Assembly: GCA_023078555.1 (NCBI GenBank)
Contig: CM041198.1
Span: 8,541,836 to 8,605,835, forward strand
Source of the DNA: Ulva prolifera
Taxonomy: Eukaryota; Chlorophyta; Ulvophyceae; Ulvales; Ulvaceae
Direction of reading: 5' to 3'
Length of the DNA stretch: 64,000 nucleotides
Numbering within the stretch: position 1 is the stretch's first letter; each line of letters starts with the position of its first letter. Under the pieces are notes generated by a model. The model did no database searches, was not told the origin of the DNA, and saw only the letters and a list, made by a program, of their open reading frames with translations. A program made the translations under genes and the position numbers. Of the stretch, positions 1 through 12,205 are shown piece after piece.

Positions 1-2180
1 CTCGCCGCCCTCGGCTGCCACCAGCCGCCGGGAACCCTGAACATCGCGGACTTCCTCCTCGATGTCGTCATCTCCGCGCCTTCCCAGCGCCTCAGCGAGC
101 TTGTGGACGGGTTTGCGCGGAGCGAGGTGCGGAGGCAGGAGCTCGGTGTGGCTGGTGCGATCGCCGCGGCGGCTGCGGCGCAGCCGCAGGCGGCGGCGCT
201 GCCGCCGCTGCCGCCGCTCGCGCTGCAGCTGCGCGTGCTGTCCGCGACGCTCTTCCGGCGGACGTACAGGCACCCGTTCCTCGTGGCAACGTGCTACGTG
301 GCGACCCTGGCTGCCGCGGTCGGCCTCGGGATTGCCTTTGTGAAGACGGGCTTTGACACGCAGGTACGCTGCGCCCGCGCTGTGTGCTGCCCGGTCCAAT
401 TGGCCTGGATGTACTGTCCCCGGGATGGCGTTTGCCGCCTGCATGCGTATCTGTACCGCTGGCATCCCTCCACCGTCCCAGGCTATCGCTGTGCCGGTTG
501 TGCCGAGCGGCGTTCAAGCATCAACAACAGGTCGCGCTCACAAGGCACCCTGTACGTGCAGGGCATCCAGAACCGCTTCGGCCTCCTATTCTTCATCCTT
601 CTCTTCCAGTCGCTCATGGCCCTCAGCTCGCTGCCGGTGTGGCAGGAGGACATGCTGCTGTTTGTGCGCGAGCGCGACGCGCGCGCCTACACCACGCCCG
701 CGTACTTCGCGGCGCGAGTCCTCTTCGACCTCGTGCCGCTCCGCCTCGTGCCGCCCCTCGCGTTCACGCTCATCACCTACCCCACTGCCGGCCTCCACGC
801 CGGCTCCGCGGCAACCGTGCTGTCCTTCACGCTCACCCTCGTCGCCGCGAACGCGGTTGCGTCGCTGCTATGCATGTGCCTCGGCGCCGCGCTGCCGACG
901 CTGACCCTCGCGAACATGGTGCGCCGCCGCCCTGTGGTATGGAGATGCTACCCCTGAGATAATTGAGTGGCCCCCTTCTTGGATGGCACCAAACGCGTGC
1001 ATACCGCACAGCTGGCTGAGTGGTGGGTGCTGCATCAGCCTGACTGCATCTGTACACAGCACGCTTGCAGCCGCCAGCTGCAGTGTTCTGTTGGTGGCTT
1101 CAGGGGCTCACGGGCAGCCGGATAGCGTTCCTCGACCGTGAGGCTAATCGAGCATGACTCACGGCAGCCATGTGCTGCAGCGCACCATTCTCAGCTCCGA
1201 GTGTCGGTGTTGTCAATGTCCCAATGAATTTGGCCAATCGCATTTGGCACCCAAAAGTGCATGCGGCACCTGTGGCTGTGTATGTGGGTCGCTCCGCCTG
1301 CGTGACTGCTGCTGTGCATGACACACTTGCAGCCCGCAGCCGCGGTGTTGTTTTGGTGGCTTCAGGGGCTCCAGGGCATCCCCAGCCCGCCGCACAGCCG
1401 TCCTGAAACCGTGAGGCTAGTCGAGCATGACGAACACCACCGATGCTCGGCCGCGCTGCAGCACACCATTCTCATTCCTGGTTTCGCAGTCGTGAATTCC
1501 CTATTGAATCTGGCTGTGCAATCACGCATGCGTGCGAACTTACATACGCCAGGCCTCGACAGCGGGGTGCGCACGGGGTGCAGGTTGGAACGGTCGTCAT
1601 CATGCTCAGCCTGCTGCTCTGCGGCTTTATGCTCAACGGCAGCGCGCTGCCCCCTGCCGCCGGCGCGCTGCACTGGCTCTCCTACTTCGCCCAGGCCTAC
1701 GAGATGCTCGTCACCACGGAGTTCCACAACAACCCCGCCCCCTTCTTCTTCACCGCCCCTGTGGACACGCTGCCGATGCTGCGCGTCACCGGCGACGGCG
1801 TGCTCGCGCAGTTCGGCTACCGCCCGCAGCGCTTCGCCGCGAACCTCGCCGCGCTGTGCATGCTGGGCGTCCTGTGCGGCGCGATCACGTACGTGGCGCT
1901 GCTCATGACGCACCCGGTCGCGCGCGCGCAAGTGGCGCAGGCGCTGCGGCGGTCGGGGCTGCTGAACGTGCGGCAGAGGGCGGTGGGGCTGATGCGGCTG
2001 GCGGTGCCGGCGCGGTTCAGGGTGGAGGGCGCGTCGGTGCACGGCGCGCGGTCGCCAGAGGCCTCGGCGACGCAGCCGCTGCTCAGTGCGCTGCTGGCTC
2101 TGAGGCGCAGGCGACGTGGCTGCCATGCGGGCGCCTGGCGCGGGGGCATGTCTCGGCATATTCATGTACTGGTGCACTGA
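1..2180 (+). CDS. ABCG-family half-transporter, C-terminal part (5' end outside window)
   Basis: Exons read 1-363, 562-918 and 1584-2180, all joined in phase 0 at GT-AG sites. The first exon holds the end of the nucleotide-binding domain (NIADFLLDVVIS, as in other ABCG proteins) and the linker into TM1. The second begins GIQNRFGLLFF, the typical ABCG turn before TM2, and carries SSLPVWQED and RERDARAYTTPAYF, the conserved TM2-TM3 region. The third has the last membrane segments (VVIMLSLLLCGFMLN, then YEMLVTTEFHNN). The family exports lipids, sterols or other hydrophobic compounds as dimers; the substrate cannot be read from sequence. After the last helix lies a basic tail of about 75 residues before the stop. 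The second intron (919-1583) holds a diverged tandem repeat. A complete paralogue follows directly, so this is one of a tandem pair. Walker A, Walker B and signature motifs lie left of the window. Confidence 0.88.
1040..1560. repeat. Diverged tandem duplication inside an ABCG intron (~260-bp unit)
   Basis: Two segments starting near 1045 and 1306 match in order. Both have a CTTGCAGCC stretch followed by GTGTT, the shared string GGTGGCTTCAGGGGCTC, a CCGTGAGGCTA-TCGAGCATGAC block, and CTGCAGC-CACCATTCTCA. They are separated by about 260 bp and clearly diverged in between. This lies within the second intron of the left ABCG gene. I see no coding capacity and no mobile-element termini. Confidence 0.6.
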
Positions 2181-2588
2181 CATCGTGTGCACAGCCGCCA
2201 GATTGAAACGAATGTGTGCATGCATGAGTACGAAGCTGTATGCAGACAGTTACAAATCAGCACGACAAAGTGCCAGATGGACTCGCCACAGGCCGGGACA
2301 ACATGTGCATGCCATGTGGCGGCCCGCCAGCAGTGAACTAGATTTCATCACCGCTCCTGGTTTCCCAGTTGTCGAAGCAGCTCTCCCCCCATGAGTTTCC
2401 GGCGCCCAGAGTGTGAGCTTGTAGCTATTATTGGCTCTTTAGATGTAGTCACAAAAACACGACGCTAATAAAAAAGTTTTAGCCACCCCGACCTATTGCA
2501 TGCAGGCGCATCGTTCTTCGAGGAACCCCAGCACACCCCGGGTCCTTCCACGGGGGGCGGCAACCACCGCCGCAGCACCTCCGAGGCC
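2181..2588. other. Spacer between the tandem ABCG genes
   Basis: About 400 bp, less GC-rich than the flanking exons. It probably holds the 3' end of the left gene and the promoter or 5' UTR of the right one. A run ending TTGCATGCAG just before 2504 could be a splice acceptor, so the right gene may have an extra upstream exon. No gene is seen. Confidence 0.45.
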
Positions 2589-5500
2589 ATGACGCGGAAC
2601 AGGCCAAGCGCAGGCGCACACCGCCGCAGCGCGTCAGAGGTCATGCCGCGCCCCGCCACCAGCCTCGCGCCACGGCCGCACCACAGCCGCCGCGCCAGCA
2701 CAACCCTGCAGCTCGAGCCGATGCGGCCGTCCGTCGCCCCGGACGCGGACCGCACCGATGAAGCGCTTCCGGAGGAGGAGGCGTCAGCGGGGGATGTGCC
2801 GGAGCAACCGGCTGCTGTGGCCTCCGAGGCGGCGCAGTCAGAAGACACTGTGGCGTTTCAGACTGCGGCGACAACACCCGCCGCACTGTCGGCGGACGGG
2901 GCTAGCGTTGCGGAGGGCAGCGTTGCTGGGTCGGCGGCCGCGCGGCACGGCCGCACGGCGTCTGCGGCGGGGACGGAGTCCGGCACGGACGGCGCGCGGG
3001 TCACACGCATGGGCAGCGCGCTATCCGTGCTGACGTCCGAGGCGTCGGAGGGCAACGGCGCGGCTCCCGCCCCGCTGTCGCCGCTGCGGCACAGCAGCCA
3101 TGGTGCCGCTGTGGCGCGCACGCCGCTGTCCTGGCACGGCCTCAGCATCAGCGTCCGCACTCCCCAGGGTACGTCTCCACATTACTTCTTCAAGCCCCGC
3201 TGCATGATTCTTCCTGGTGAAGCCTGGTGCGGCTGAGGACCTTGTTCTGCCGGCGCCCCTCTCCGTCTGGATGCCGAGGTGGCATGCCGTCGCTTGGATA
3301 CAGCAAACTGCTGGTGGCGGCCAGATGTGCCCTGGACACCAGCCGGGGCTCCTGGCCGTGAAGAGCACCCTGAGTGCGCTCCCTGTGGCTGAGCCGGGGC
3401 GGGGTGTGCAGGCAATGTGAAGGAGATCGTGCGGCACGTTTCGGGCAGCACCGCAGACGCCCCCGGCGCCGTCGCCGAGGCCTCCTCCATGCTTGCCATC
3501 CTCGGGCCCAGTGGTGCTGGTGCGCTCCCTCATGCCTCCCTGATACACCCTCCCTGGCCTCCCGCCTCCCGCACCCCATCTCATACGAGTACCTCAAACT
3601 CCCAATGTGACCCTCAAGATGGCTAGTCAAGTTGTGCATATGTACATCTTGCGTCAAATGTGCTTGGCAGACGGCTCTGCTTCATATCGGTTCTGGCGTG
3701 ATTTTCAAGACTTGAGCCTCAGCCGCATCCCTCGTCACACGTGTCACAGCGGTGGGAAGCGACCGCGGCAGCATGCATGGCGGTGCTCCTCAGCTCAGCG
3801 CTGGAATGGCAACCCACTCATATGCCATACGCTGTTTTGCGGGAGCCTCTTGTGCCATGTTTGCTCAGGCCCGTTGCGTCTGTTGTAAACGGCGTGTATA
3901 CCACCCTGCTGCTGCTGTGCCCAGGCCGACGTGTGCACAGTCATGTCGCGTCCGAATGGCGTCCTGCACATGCGGTGCCCAAATCGGTCCGATCGTGTGC
4001 GTTGCTACCATACAGCAGCCGACCAGGCGTCCAGTTTCCCGTTGCGTTCCTTCCCAAGCGTCTGTATTGAGTCGGGCCAGTGGAAGGAGGCGCGAATGCA
4101 TGAGTGCCTTCCTGGCGTGACTCGGGGTGCATGTAGGCAAGAGCACGCTGCTGGACGTGCTTGCGGGCCGCGTGGCGGGGCGCGCCGTGCATGGCGCCAT
4201 CGCGATCGCCGGCTGCCCGACGACCCCCGCGCAGCGGCAGCGGCTGTGCGGCTACGTGCTCCAGGACGACATCTTCCCGGGTGCGCCAGCTTCACGTCCG
4301 CGTCACTGCCGGGGTCACAGGGACGCTTCTGTGCTGCAGACCGCCGCATCATGACGGTTAAGCTACAACTCACTTTGATATTCATGCCTTCGCGGCGAGA
4401 TGATCTGGCCGATGGCATGAATATTCCGAAAGTTGGCGGGCAGCTCCGTTCCTCGGCTGCTCGTATTACCAAGACAGTGGTGCATGCATGGCCTCGCGTG
4501 TGGGTTGGCTTGCGTACGAGCGACCACAGCTCGACCGAGGGCACACGACCAGCGCACATCGCTGCCGTGCGCATTGCACGCTCCACGTGTCCACCAGTGC
4601 TGTAAACCATGTGCAGGCACGAGCACAGTGACGGAGTACCTGCGCTTCCACGCGCAGCTGCGCATGCCGGCGGGGTCGTCCGCGGCGGCGCGGGAGGCGC
4701 GGGTGCAGGCGCTGCTCGCGGACTTCGGCCTGCTGCGCTGCGCGCACTCCCGCATCGGGGACAGCATGCTGCGCGGCCTCTCCGGCGGCGAGAAGCGGCG
4801 CCTCAGCATCGCGACCGAGCTGCTGACGGCGCCGCGCCTGCTGCTCGCCGACGAGCCGACCACCGGTGCGCTGCGGGCTGGTGCACACAGCTCGGATCTG
4901 ATGTTTGTCAGCAGCTCTTGCCAACGCGCACCGCGCTTGTGGCGTCATGCCGATGGCAGCAGTCAGATGTGGCGCATGCGTCGCACCGTGGTGTCATCCA
5001 CACAACCTCGCACACAGTCACCAGTCATCAGCCTCGCACGTCCCAGTATATGCGTACTTTTCGATTTGGTGATCACCTCCATGACATACACTCATGGACA
5101 CGTGCAATTCCAGTGCGGCAGCTGTCTCCACAGAAGCCTCCCGGAGTGCAGGCCTCGACTCGACATCGGCAAAGCGGGTGGTCGGCATTCTCGCCGCCCT
5201 CTCCGCCTCCGGCGTCACCATCGCCCTCTCCATCCACCAGCCGCGCCTCGACATCTTTGAGATGCTCACGCACCTGCTGCTGCTGAGCGGCGACGGCCGC
5301 ATGGTGTTCTCGGGGCCGGCGCGCCTCGCCGCCACCCACTTCACGGCCCTCGGCCACCCCCCGCCGCCGGCGGTCAACACCGCAGACTTCATCCTCGACA
5401 TCGTCATCCGCCTGCCGCCCGACCAAGTGCAGGTGTGCTGGCTGCCAGCGAACGCATGCGATAGGCGTCTCTGAGAGTCGTGGCGACTGGTCCTGTTGAC

Positions 5501-7216
5501 TTGATTTCAGGATAGCCTCAGCACAGTAGGGAGCGACTGTGTGCCACCCCACACTCCCGCCTGGTCAACCCACTGCTTCTGCAAGCCTCCCGGAGTGAGG
5601 CACCAAGTGTTCGCACAGGCTTTGCCGGAGTCGTCAAGTGGCGACGGGGGTGTATGAATACATGTGCACGGCGGCACAGCCACATGCATCGGACATGACG
5701 GCGAACCAGAGTGGGGTGTGCCTGGTGCAGGGCATGGCGGCGAAGTTTGGCAGCTCGGCGGCGGCGCAGGCGCTGGCGCAGCAGAGCACCAGCATGTCGT
5801 TCTCTGCGGCGCTCGGCACGCTGCCGGCGTCGCCGGCCGCGGCGTCGCGCTCCGCGCTGCGCGGCCTCTCCAAGCACTCCGCGCCGCTGCCGCTGCAGGT
5901 CCGCCTCCCGGTCACCCCCCATGCCTGGTCCACCGCTGAGTTGTCCCCTGCAGGTATATCTCTCAAAGTATGTGCAGTGCCCGGGGCCCCAGAACCCTGG
6001 CTGTTTGCTGTCAACAACACCCTTCATTGAAAAGACAGTATGATCTCAACAGAATCACCAAACATCACAAATTTATAGGATTGGCTTTGCAACGCATCAT
6101 CTGCGCAGTCAGGTATGTTCCATCCCAGAACTGTTCCTGTAGTTCAGTGACAAACAGCACGCGTGCGTTCTGTGTGATGGGCGTCATGCAAATTGGTCAC
6201 CTTCCTACTTCCCCTCTGCTTTGAAGTTGACCACGTCGCCCTCAACTCGAAACAACAGCGACCACTGGCAATCACGTGCTTGACCGCGACCGCGCCCACC
6301 ACCTGTGCCCCTCCCCGGCAGCCGCCACAGCCTCCACACCTCCTCATGCATGCGACAGACCCCGCACCGTGTGCTGCAGATCGAGCTCCTCGCGCTGCGC
6401 AAGCTGCACAGCCTGCTGCGCCACCCCTGGCTGCTCGGCTTCGCGCTCGTCGCGACCCTCGCGACCGCCGCGCTCATGGCCGTCGTCTATGCCGACATGG
6501 ACCGCATGACCCCTGGCATCCAGAACCGCCTCGCCGCCTTCTTCTTCGTCGCCCTCTACCTCTCCCTCGTCTCCCTCTCCTCCGTGCCGGTATGGCAGGA
6601 GGAGCGCGCGCTGTTCCTGCGCGAACGCGCCGCCGGCGCATACTCCACGGCCGCGTACCTCGTCACCACCATCGCCTACGATCTCCTCTTCATGCGTGTG
6701 CTGCCGCCGGTGCTGCTGACAGCGCTCGCGTACCCCGCGATGGGCCTGCGCGCCGGCCTCGGCCACCGGGGGGTGTTCTGCGGCGCGCTGATGCTGTGCA
6801 ACGTCGCGGCCGCCGCGATGAACATGGCGATCGGCGCTGCGTGCTCCTCGACGAGCAACGCAAACATGCTCGGCAGCCTCGCGGTGCTTGGGAACCTGCT
6901 GTTCGGGGGGTTCCTGATGAGCCTGCATGCCGCGCCAGCGGCCGTGCGCGCGCTCGGGCGGCTATCGATCGCGTACTACGCGTACAATATTCTCGCTGTG
7001 AACGAGTTCAAGGCGGCGGAGGACTACAAGCTGACGCCGTTCCGGCCGCCAGGGACTGACCCGGCAGATCTGCCGCATAAGGACGTGGACGGGAACTTCA
7101 TTCTGAACTTGTTTTACTTCAGGCTCGACACGATGCATGCAGACGTGCTGGGTCTTGTGTTGCTTTCCGTGGGTTACATCGCCTTGACGTCCCTAATTTT
7201 ACACATTAAAAGATGA
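2589..7216 (+). CDS. ABCG-family half-transporter, complete
   Basis: Seven exons: 2589-3168, 3412-3519, 4137-4280, 4617-4865, 5152-5432, 5731-5898 and 6380-7216, every junction phase-consistent, giving 788 aa from the ATG at 2589. About 190 Ser/Ala-rich residues precede the NBD. Walker A is GPSGAGKST, with its Gly-Lys junction spanning an intron. Q-loop VLQDDIFPG, signature LSGGEKRRLSIATEL, Walker B LLLADEPTTGLDSTS and H-loop SIHQPR follow. The membrane domain starts near IELLALRKLHSLLRH and has GIQNRLAAFFF, SSVPVWQEERALFLRERAAG and a final helix ending in LHIKR. All ATPase motifs look intact, so a functional half-transporter working as a dimer is expected; the substrate is unknown. It is a tandem paralogue of the gene to the left. 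The start could lie further upstream if the acceptor near 2503 is used. It converges with the ABHD17-like gene, the stops being about 150 bp apart. Confidence 0.9.
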
Positions 7217-7363
7217 GATCAGCGGGTTTGCAAGAACTGTGGTACGTACAGTGCAGCAGCGGCTTGATTGCCAGGGTAGAGTTCGCTGCCGGCAATCAGC
7301 TCAACACTGAAAAGCAAAGATCTGACACAACATTGTAGCATAGATGCTGTTAGGCAGCAAGAG

Positions 7364-8519
7364 TCACCAAATGTGATCCAAGAATTTCCGTAGAGTGGGA
7401 ATGTAATCGGGAGACATCGAAACGTTCTGGTGGGTGTAGCCCTCAGCCCAGAGTGGCTCACTGTAAGGGTTGCCAGCCGTAGCATGCAGAGTCTTGCCAT
7501 GGTGAACAGCAATCACTTCGTCTCTCGTGCCGTGCATGACGAGGGTGGGAGCGTTGACCTTCTTGATGAGCTGATGATTTGGAAACACATCCAGTGCTGC
7601 AGGCCACCACTTGAGCTTGGGCTTCAACACCCGAATGCCTGATAACAGTGGACTGCAAAGTTCAGCTTCACGGTCAGATAATGTATGCAGAGCCTGTGTG
7701 GTCATTCTCCGCATTGGCAGTTGCGGAATCACCAGGAGCGAAGGCAGGACTGCGCCCTTCGATGCCCACGCCAAACAATCCCCACGCTGTCAGCCAGCAG
7801 CAATTGACAGCAAACAACGCCAGATGCGACACACCTCTGCAGGATGAGGCCAGCAATGTCTGAGCGCTGTGCTGCCAGGTGAACAGCAGGGCCTGACCCG
7901 AGGCTGGCACCCATGAGCACAATATCCTGTTCAGCGAGGCCCACATGTTCTCTGAGGAACAGATAAGCTGCAGCGATATCTGCTCGTGAATGGCGTACTG
8001 ACGGAATCCCTTCACTGGCGCCGTAACCAGTGTAATCGAATGTCAGCACATTGACTGCCAGGAGCTTGCTCAAATCCAAGCAGTAGGGGATGCACTGGCC
8101 CAAGTCCAAGGCGTTCGGATGGCTATACAAAATTGTATGTGACGATTGAGTTCCATCAAAGGGGATCCATGCCAGCACAATTCGTCCATCTCCTCCACCA
8201 TCGGGCATACGCGGAGTTGATGTGCTGTATAGCTTGATTGGGCATGCTGCCAACCTGCACAAAGTCACCAAGTCCAAGCAAGAAGGGCATGATACGCGCT
8301 TTTCGACTCAACAGGCAGGAGCTATTATTTGACTTATTTTCAGGTGACTCACGCGCGGGGGATCTTGATCTTGACTTCCACTGGATCTTCTTGCGGGTCG
8401 CTGCATTTTGGTGCTGCCAAGGTGTACGTCGGTGGGAACGGGGGACAGAACGCCAGGTCTCTGGAGATGGAATCCTTCAATGAGCCCCATATGCCCATTG
8501 AGCAACATGAGGCAGGCAT
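7364..8519 (-). CDS. ABHD17-like (FAM108) alpha/beta hydrolase
   Basis: Three exons on the minus strand, 8519-8353, 8254-7835 and 7652-7364, join in phase 2 at both introns to give 291 aa. The order matches ABHD17/FAM108 proteins: N-terminal LAFCPPFPPTYTL, the strand motif LYSHPNALDLGQ, FDYTGYGASEG, the nucleophile elbow GASLGSG, then SPLLSGIRVLKP, HGTRDEVIAVHHG (acid) and the C-terminal GYTHQNV (probable His). Animal ABHD17 enzymes depalmitoylate membrane proteins; plant and algal homologues are mostly uncharacterised. Near the N-terminus MPASCCSMG contains two adjacent cysteines, in line with the palmitoylated Cys cluster of animal ABHD17, though much smaller. The start ATG at 8519 is the first in frame after an upstream stop. 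A depalmitoylase role is inference from family. Confidence 0.88.
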
Positions 8520-10089
8520 CGAAGCCAAAATCTGCTCAGGCACGCATCAAGCACCGCCCGCCCGGGAATGCAGCAGAATGGACCGGAGATCGCCTGTGCG
8601 CTCTCCCTGAGGACGGCTATACGGCACGTTCGCCTGGGCCCAGCCGTTCACAGTAGTACAGTTCAGTAAACCAGCAAAGTGTCGCAGTGACTACAGCCGG
8701 AGCATGCGTGCTGTCGCGCGGCACAACATGCACGTCGAACTGAGCAGTGCACGAGTCGGTGTCTCGCGGGCAATGAGTACAGGACTGAAATTATCTGACA
8801 TTAGCTAGCCTGAGTGCATAAAAGAAGCTCGGAAACAGCGCGCTTGCCCAAAAGCCGGACGATAGAATTCCTGTTTGAACAACTTCACAACGTCTTTGCA
8901 CGACGTCAACTACTGCCATTGCTGTGTGGAAAATGCTGATTTGTCAACACTCGCCAGCACCAACTGGGGACTTGTCTGTACATGCTGTGTTTCTCCACTG
9001 CACCACAGACACAAGCAGGATTATGATTGATTGGCCAATGAATGTCGCATGCCGCCGGGTCTGTAACGCAACAGTGCGCACGCCGTCATGCGAGCGTGAT
9101 GATGATTGCAAAGCGCATGTTGTGTGATCATCTCGGGAGCTGAATTGCCATAATTGGACCCATGCCGTGACGGTGACGAAGATGGCGCCCGCATAATACA
9201 TGACACGGCACTTTGTCAAAATTCACACATGCGGCTGAGAGTTATCTGCAAGTTTAGCACATCACTACCTCTGCTGTATGTCGCAAACAAGCGTGGCGGG
9301 CGCGCAAACGTGGCGGGAGTTGTCATCTCGTTTGCCAAATGCACGCGGTGCTAGGTCTACACTGCATCACACGAACGGATTGCATCACAGATGAATAACG
9401 TGAAAGGGTAGTATATATTCACCAGGTGCACGAGGGTCACCAGCGCGAGGTTGAACCTGGTGGTCGGTCAGAGTTGGTCTTCCTGGTTCCGGATGGACGG
9501 TTAAAGCTTCTCACTGAACGCCGTACCTGGATGCGCCGACCGCATACCGTCGGATCTATTTTCGCATTGTGACGGACCAGTGAAGTTGAACATGGTCGTT
9601 TGGTAGTTTGCGATGACAACACTCTCGCGTTGAACGCCAGACTGATATGGGAACCGAGACGACTGGGCATCAGAACTCGGGATCCACCCCACAGACGCAC
9701 GTCAAGTCGAAATTTACACGCGCTTGGACGGCCACGCTATTCTGCTCACAACAGAGCGCCTCACGCCCAAGCCAACGCCGCAGAGTGCTTCCTAGAACGT
9801 AAACCCACTAGCCTGGCCTGCCCCACTTATGTGCCCAGGCGCCATCACCACAGCCCACCACACTGACCCATACTACTGCAATGCGATACACCCTCTATGA
9901 GTCCCGTGCCGGTAGCTATTGCCACATTTGCCTTGAGCAGCCACCTGCAACCCGTCTGGAAACTCTCCCCGCTACCTGGCCACCACCTCAACTGTTGCCA
10001 CAGCTTCGACAGCGCATCCAGATACACTGTCCCAGCCCCGCTAAAGCAGAGCGCAGTGGCAGTGCCCCCCCCCCCCTTCACCCCCAAAT
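8520..10089. other. Spacer, 1.6 kb, no gene recognised
   Basis: The open frames here are short and lack family similarity or phase-consistent splice partners. It should contain the promoter of the ABHD17-like gene at its left end and the 3' UTR of the PPME1 gene at its right, where a C homopolymer of about 14 lies just past the PPME1 stop. Short inverted octamers CACCAGGT and ACCTGGTG occur at 9420-9427 and 9455-9462. I see no tRNA or repeat. Confidence 0.4.
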
Positions 10090-11673
10090 TCACGCCAGCT
10101 TGGGCCGCACGTCAAACAGGGGCCCCGCAGCCTGAGGCAACACAGGCGGCAGCCCGGGGGTCGCACGGGGGATCTCCAGCGGTGGCAGGCCGATGCGGAA
10201 GCGCTGCGCAAACGCCTGCACCGTCTGCGCGACCTCCCCCGGCTCGTCCTCCTGGACCGCGTGCCCCGACTGCGGCACAAGCACCATCTGGAACTTGCCC
10301 TGCATCTGCGCGATCGTCAGCGGCCGGTCGAGCCGGTCCGCCCCCGCGATCAGCAGCACCTTGGGCACGCGCACCGCGACAAATGCGTCGCTCAGGCCCT
10401 CGTACCAGCCCTCCCAGCACGGCTCCGACGCGAGGAGTGGCGTGCGCCATGCCCACCGCGGCGCCCCCCCACTGACGTCGGGCGCACGCTCAACGAGCTG
10501 TGAGGGCACGGATATGGTGGCTGCACGGACGTTGCGGGAGAGGTTGTGCTCTGTGACCCAGCTGATGGCGGCCGCCGGGGAGTCGAAGGTCGATGGGCGC
10601 TTGTTGAGTATGCCTGTCATGCTTGGGAGCGCCGCTGCAGTGCATGCATGCGGTGAGGCAGTCGGAGGCGGGGCTGAGGCTGTGAGGACGTGCGGCGTGT
10701 TATCTGGAGCAAACCGCGAGCGGCAGTTGATGGATGCGAGGAACGAGATGCACCCTGGGAATGACATGCTGTCTTGGGATGAGTGAACGAGTCAAAGGCG
10801 TGACGCCATGCAGTTTGCAGAACTCAAAGGATGCAGAGTGTTCCATGGCGTTCATGCTGGCCTGTTCGGAATTGTGCAAGGATATGGTGTGTGCAGGATG
10901 AACTGCTGGTGTGGAGGACATAGTAGGGAGGATAAGAGCTGCAAGAGGCAATGTGGCCAGTGCTGCCCTAGCCTCAAGCGAGATGGCAGACAGTGTACAG
11001 CTGGGTTATGACTGATTGTTGATGAGGGCCGCACCGATGGCTGTGCCCTCAACGACGTCGATGACTACCAGGCCTTCCAGGGATGGGAAGGGCAGCTCCT
11101 TGGCGGTCCACACAGCGATGGCGCCCCCAAAGCTGTGACCCAGGAGAACTGTAGGTGGCCTTTCTTGCCCGAACATGTTTTCCCACAGCGCCGCGGCGTC
11201 TGCCATGAAAGTCTCTTTTGTGAAATCTGGGCTGTTACCCGGGTCTGTGTCTAGAGTGGTCAGACCATGGTGCCGCTGGTCCATGGCCACGACCCGGTGC
11301 CTGCGGTGGCGAAATCGGTCATCACTTTGAGATAGAGGGGAGCGAGATGGAGCGAGGCTGTGAATGCGCACTCTTTGGAGAGCTCCTCAGCCACGAGGGC
11401 AAACGTGAGACCTGTGTAGCCTGCACCATGCAGGCAGAACAGGACAGGCCCCTGATGTCCTGCTATGTACACATTGAATGTACAGCCTCTGCTCTTGACG
11501 TATATAGATTTTTTCTCGCTGAAGAAATCCGTCCAGTCTCCTGACACTTTCTTGGCAGGCTTGTCATCTACAGTGCCGTGTGCATCGGCTACGGCACGTG
11601 CTCGCTGGAGAACACTCTGTCTTGACGCTACAGCAGGTGACACCGTCATTGGTGATGGCAGCGGCGGGCGCAT
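10090..11673 (-). CDS. PPME1: Protein phosphatase methylesterase 1
   Basis: Three exons, 11673-11372, 11300-11035 and 10634-10090, join with matching phases (2 and 1) to give 370 aa. The first intron is only 71 nt. Hallmarks of PME-1 are present: SGDWTDFFSEK near the N-terminus, oxyanion-hole region LHGAGYTG, VVAMDQRHHG, nucleophile elbow GHSFGGAIAVWTA, VIDVVEGTA, the long PME-1-specific stretch around RTPLLASEPCWEGWYEGLS, acid motif AGADRLDRPLTIAQMQGKFQ, and catalytic His in SGHAVQEDEP. PME-1 removes the methyl ester from the C-terminal Leu of the PP2A catalytic subunit and can inactivate the phosphatase; it acts in nucleus and cytosol. The catalytic Ser, Asp and His are all present. The start is the ATG at 11673, giving MRPPLPSPM; an upstream non-coding exon cannot be excluded. 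It is divergent from the DUF3181 gene. Confidence 0.93.
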
Positions 11674-12205
11674 CGTCCTGATCTGACAATGAATTGGCCG
11701 GGCCCCAACTGGCGAGCAAACACCCAGCGTGACGATCAATGCAATATCGCAAGTGAGGTTCTCATCAATTGGGCATCATCCTCCGAGAGTCGCTCGTAGA
11801 GCAAAGCGACAAGCCATGTTGGAGCATTGCGCGAAGGAACGTCAGAAGCCACCTCGACAGCGAGCAAATGCCGCCGTCTGCAATCGAGCATCTCTGAGCA
11901 AACGGACCAGTTGCTGAGACAAAATTCATTGCTATGGAACCTAGAGGACATCGCTGTGCACGGAAATTGCGCTATTTGAACGCAGCGATGGCGCATCGTC
12001 ACGGCGGAATGCATGTACCTCAATCGAGACTGCGGGATCTTGAGCTGAGTCGAAGGTGATGCCAGAACGCTCGGGACAACTTTAAAATCATATGTCCACG
12101 CATCAGTGATGATTCGATCACACTCGGGAGTGTAGCGTGTACGTGGAAGGTTGCGTGATTTCCAAGCATTCTATACCTTCGCAAGCAAATTACCAAAGCG
12201 TGACC
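11674..12205. promoter_or_regulatory. Shared upstream region of PPME1 (-) and DUF3181 gene (+)
   Basis: These 532 bp separate two divergent start codons, so they must hold both promoters and 5' UTRs. I see no TATA-like element at a convincing position. The role is inferred from gene orientation only. Confidence 0.4.

Noticed and set aside
103-957. Continuous 284-codon frame through the first ABCG intron
   Set aside because: The stretch 364-561 is open but has GT-AG ends, no family similarity, and skipping it restores the ABCG alignment (Q then GIQNRF).
1362-2225. Long minus-strand frame opposite the ABCG exon
   Set aside because: It is Arg/His/Gln-rich low-complexity sequence, a mirror of the GC-rich plus-strand exon.
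2181-2588. Left and right ABCG genes as one full-size (PDR-type) transporter
   Set aside because: The left gene has a proper stop at 2180, both halves have half-transporter features with similar C-terminal ends, and the 200-residue N-terminus of the right gene looks like an independent start.
5511-5656. Alternative exon of the right ABCG gene after a TTTCAG acceptor
   Set aside because: The frame stops at 5656, and the acceptor at 5730 gives a phase-consistent join with ABCG-like sequence.
10065-10080. C homopolymer next to the PPME1 stop
   Set aside because: A simple run in the 3' UTR without further structure.
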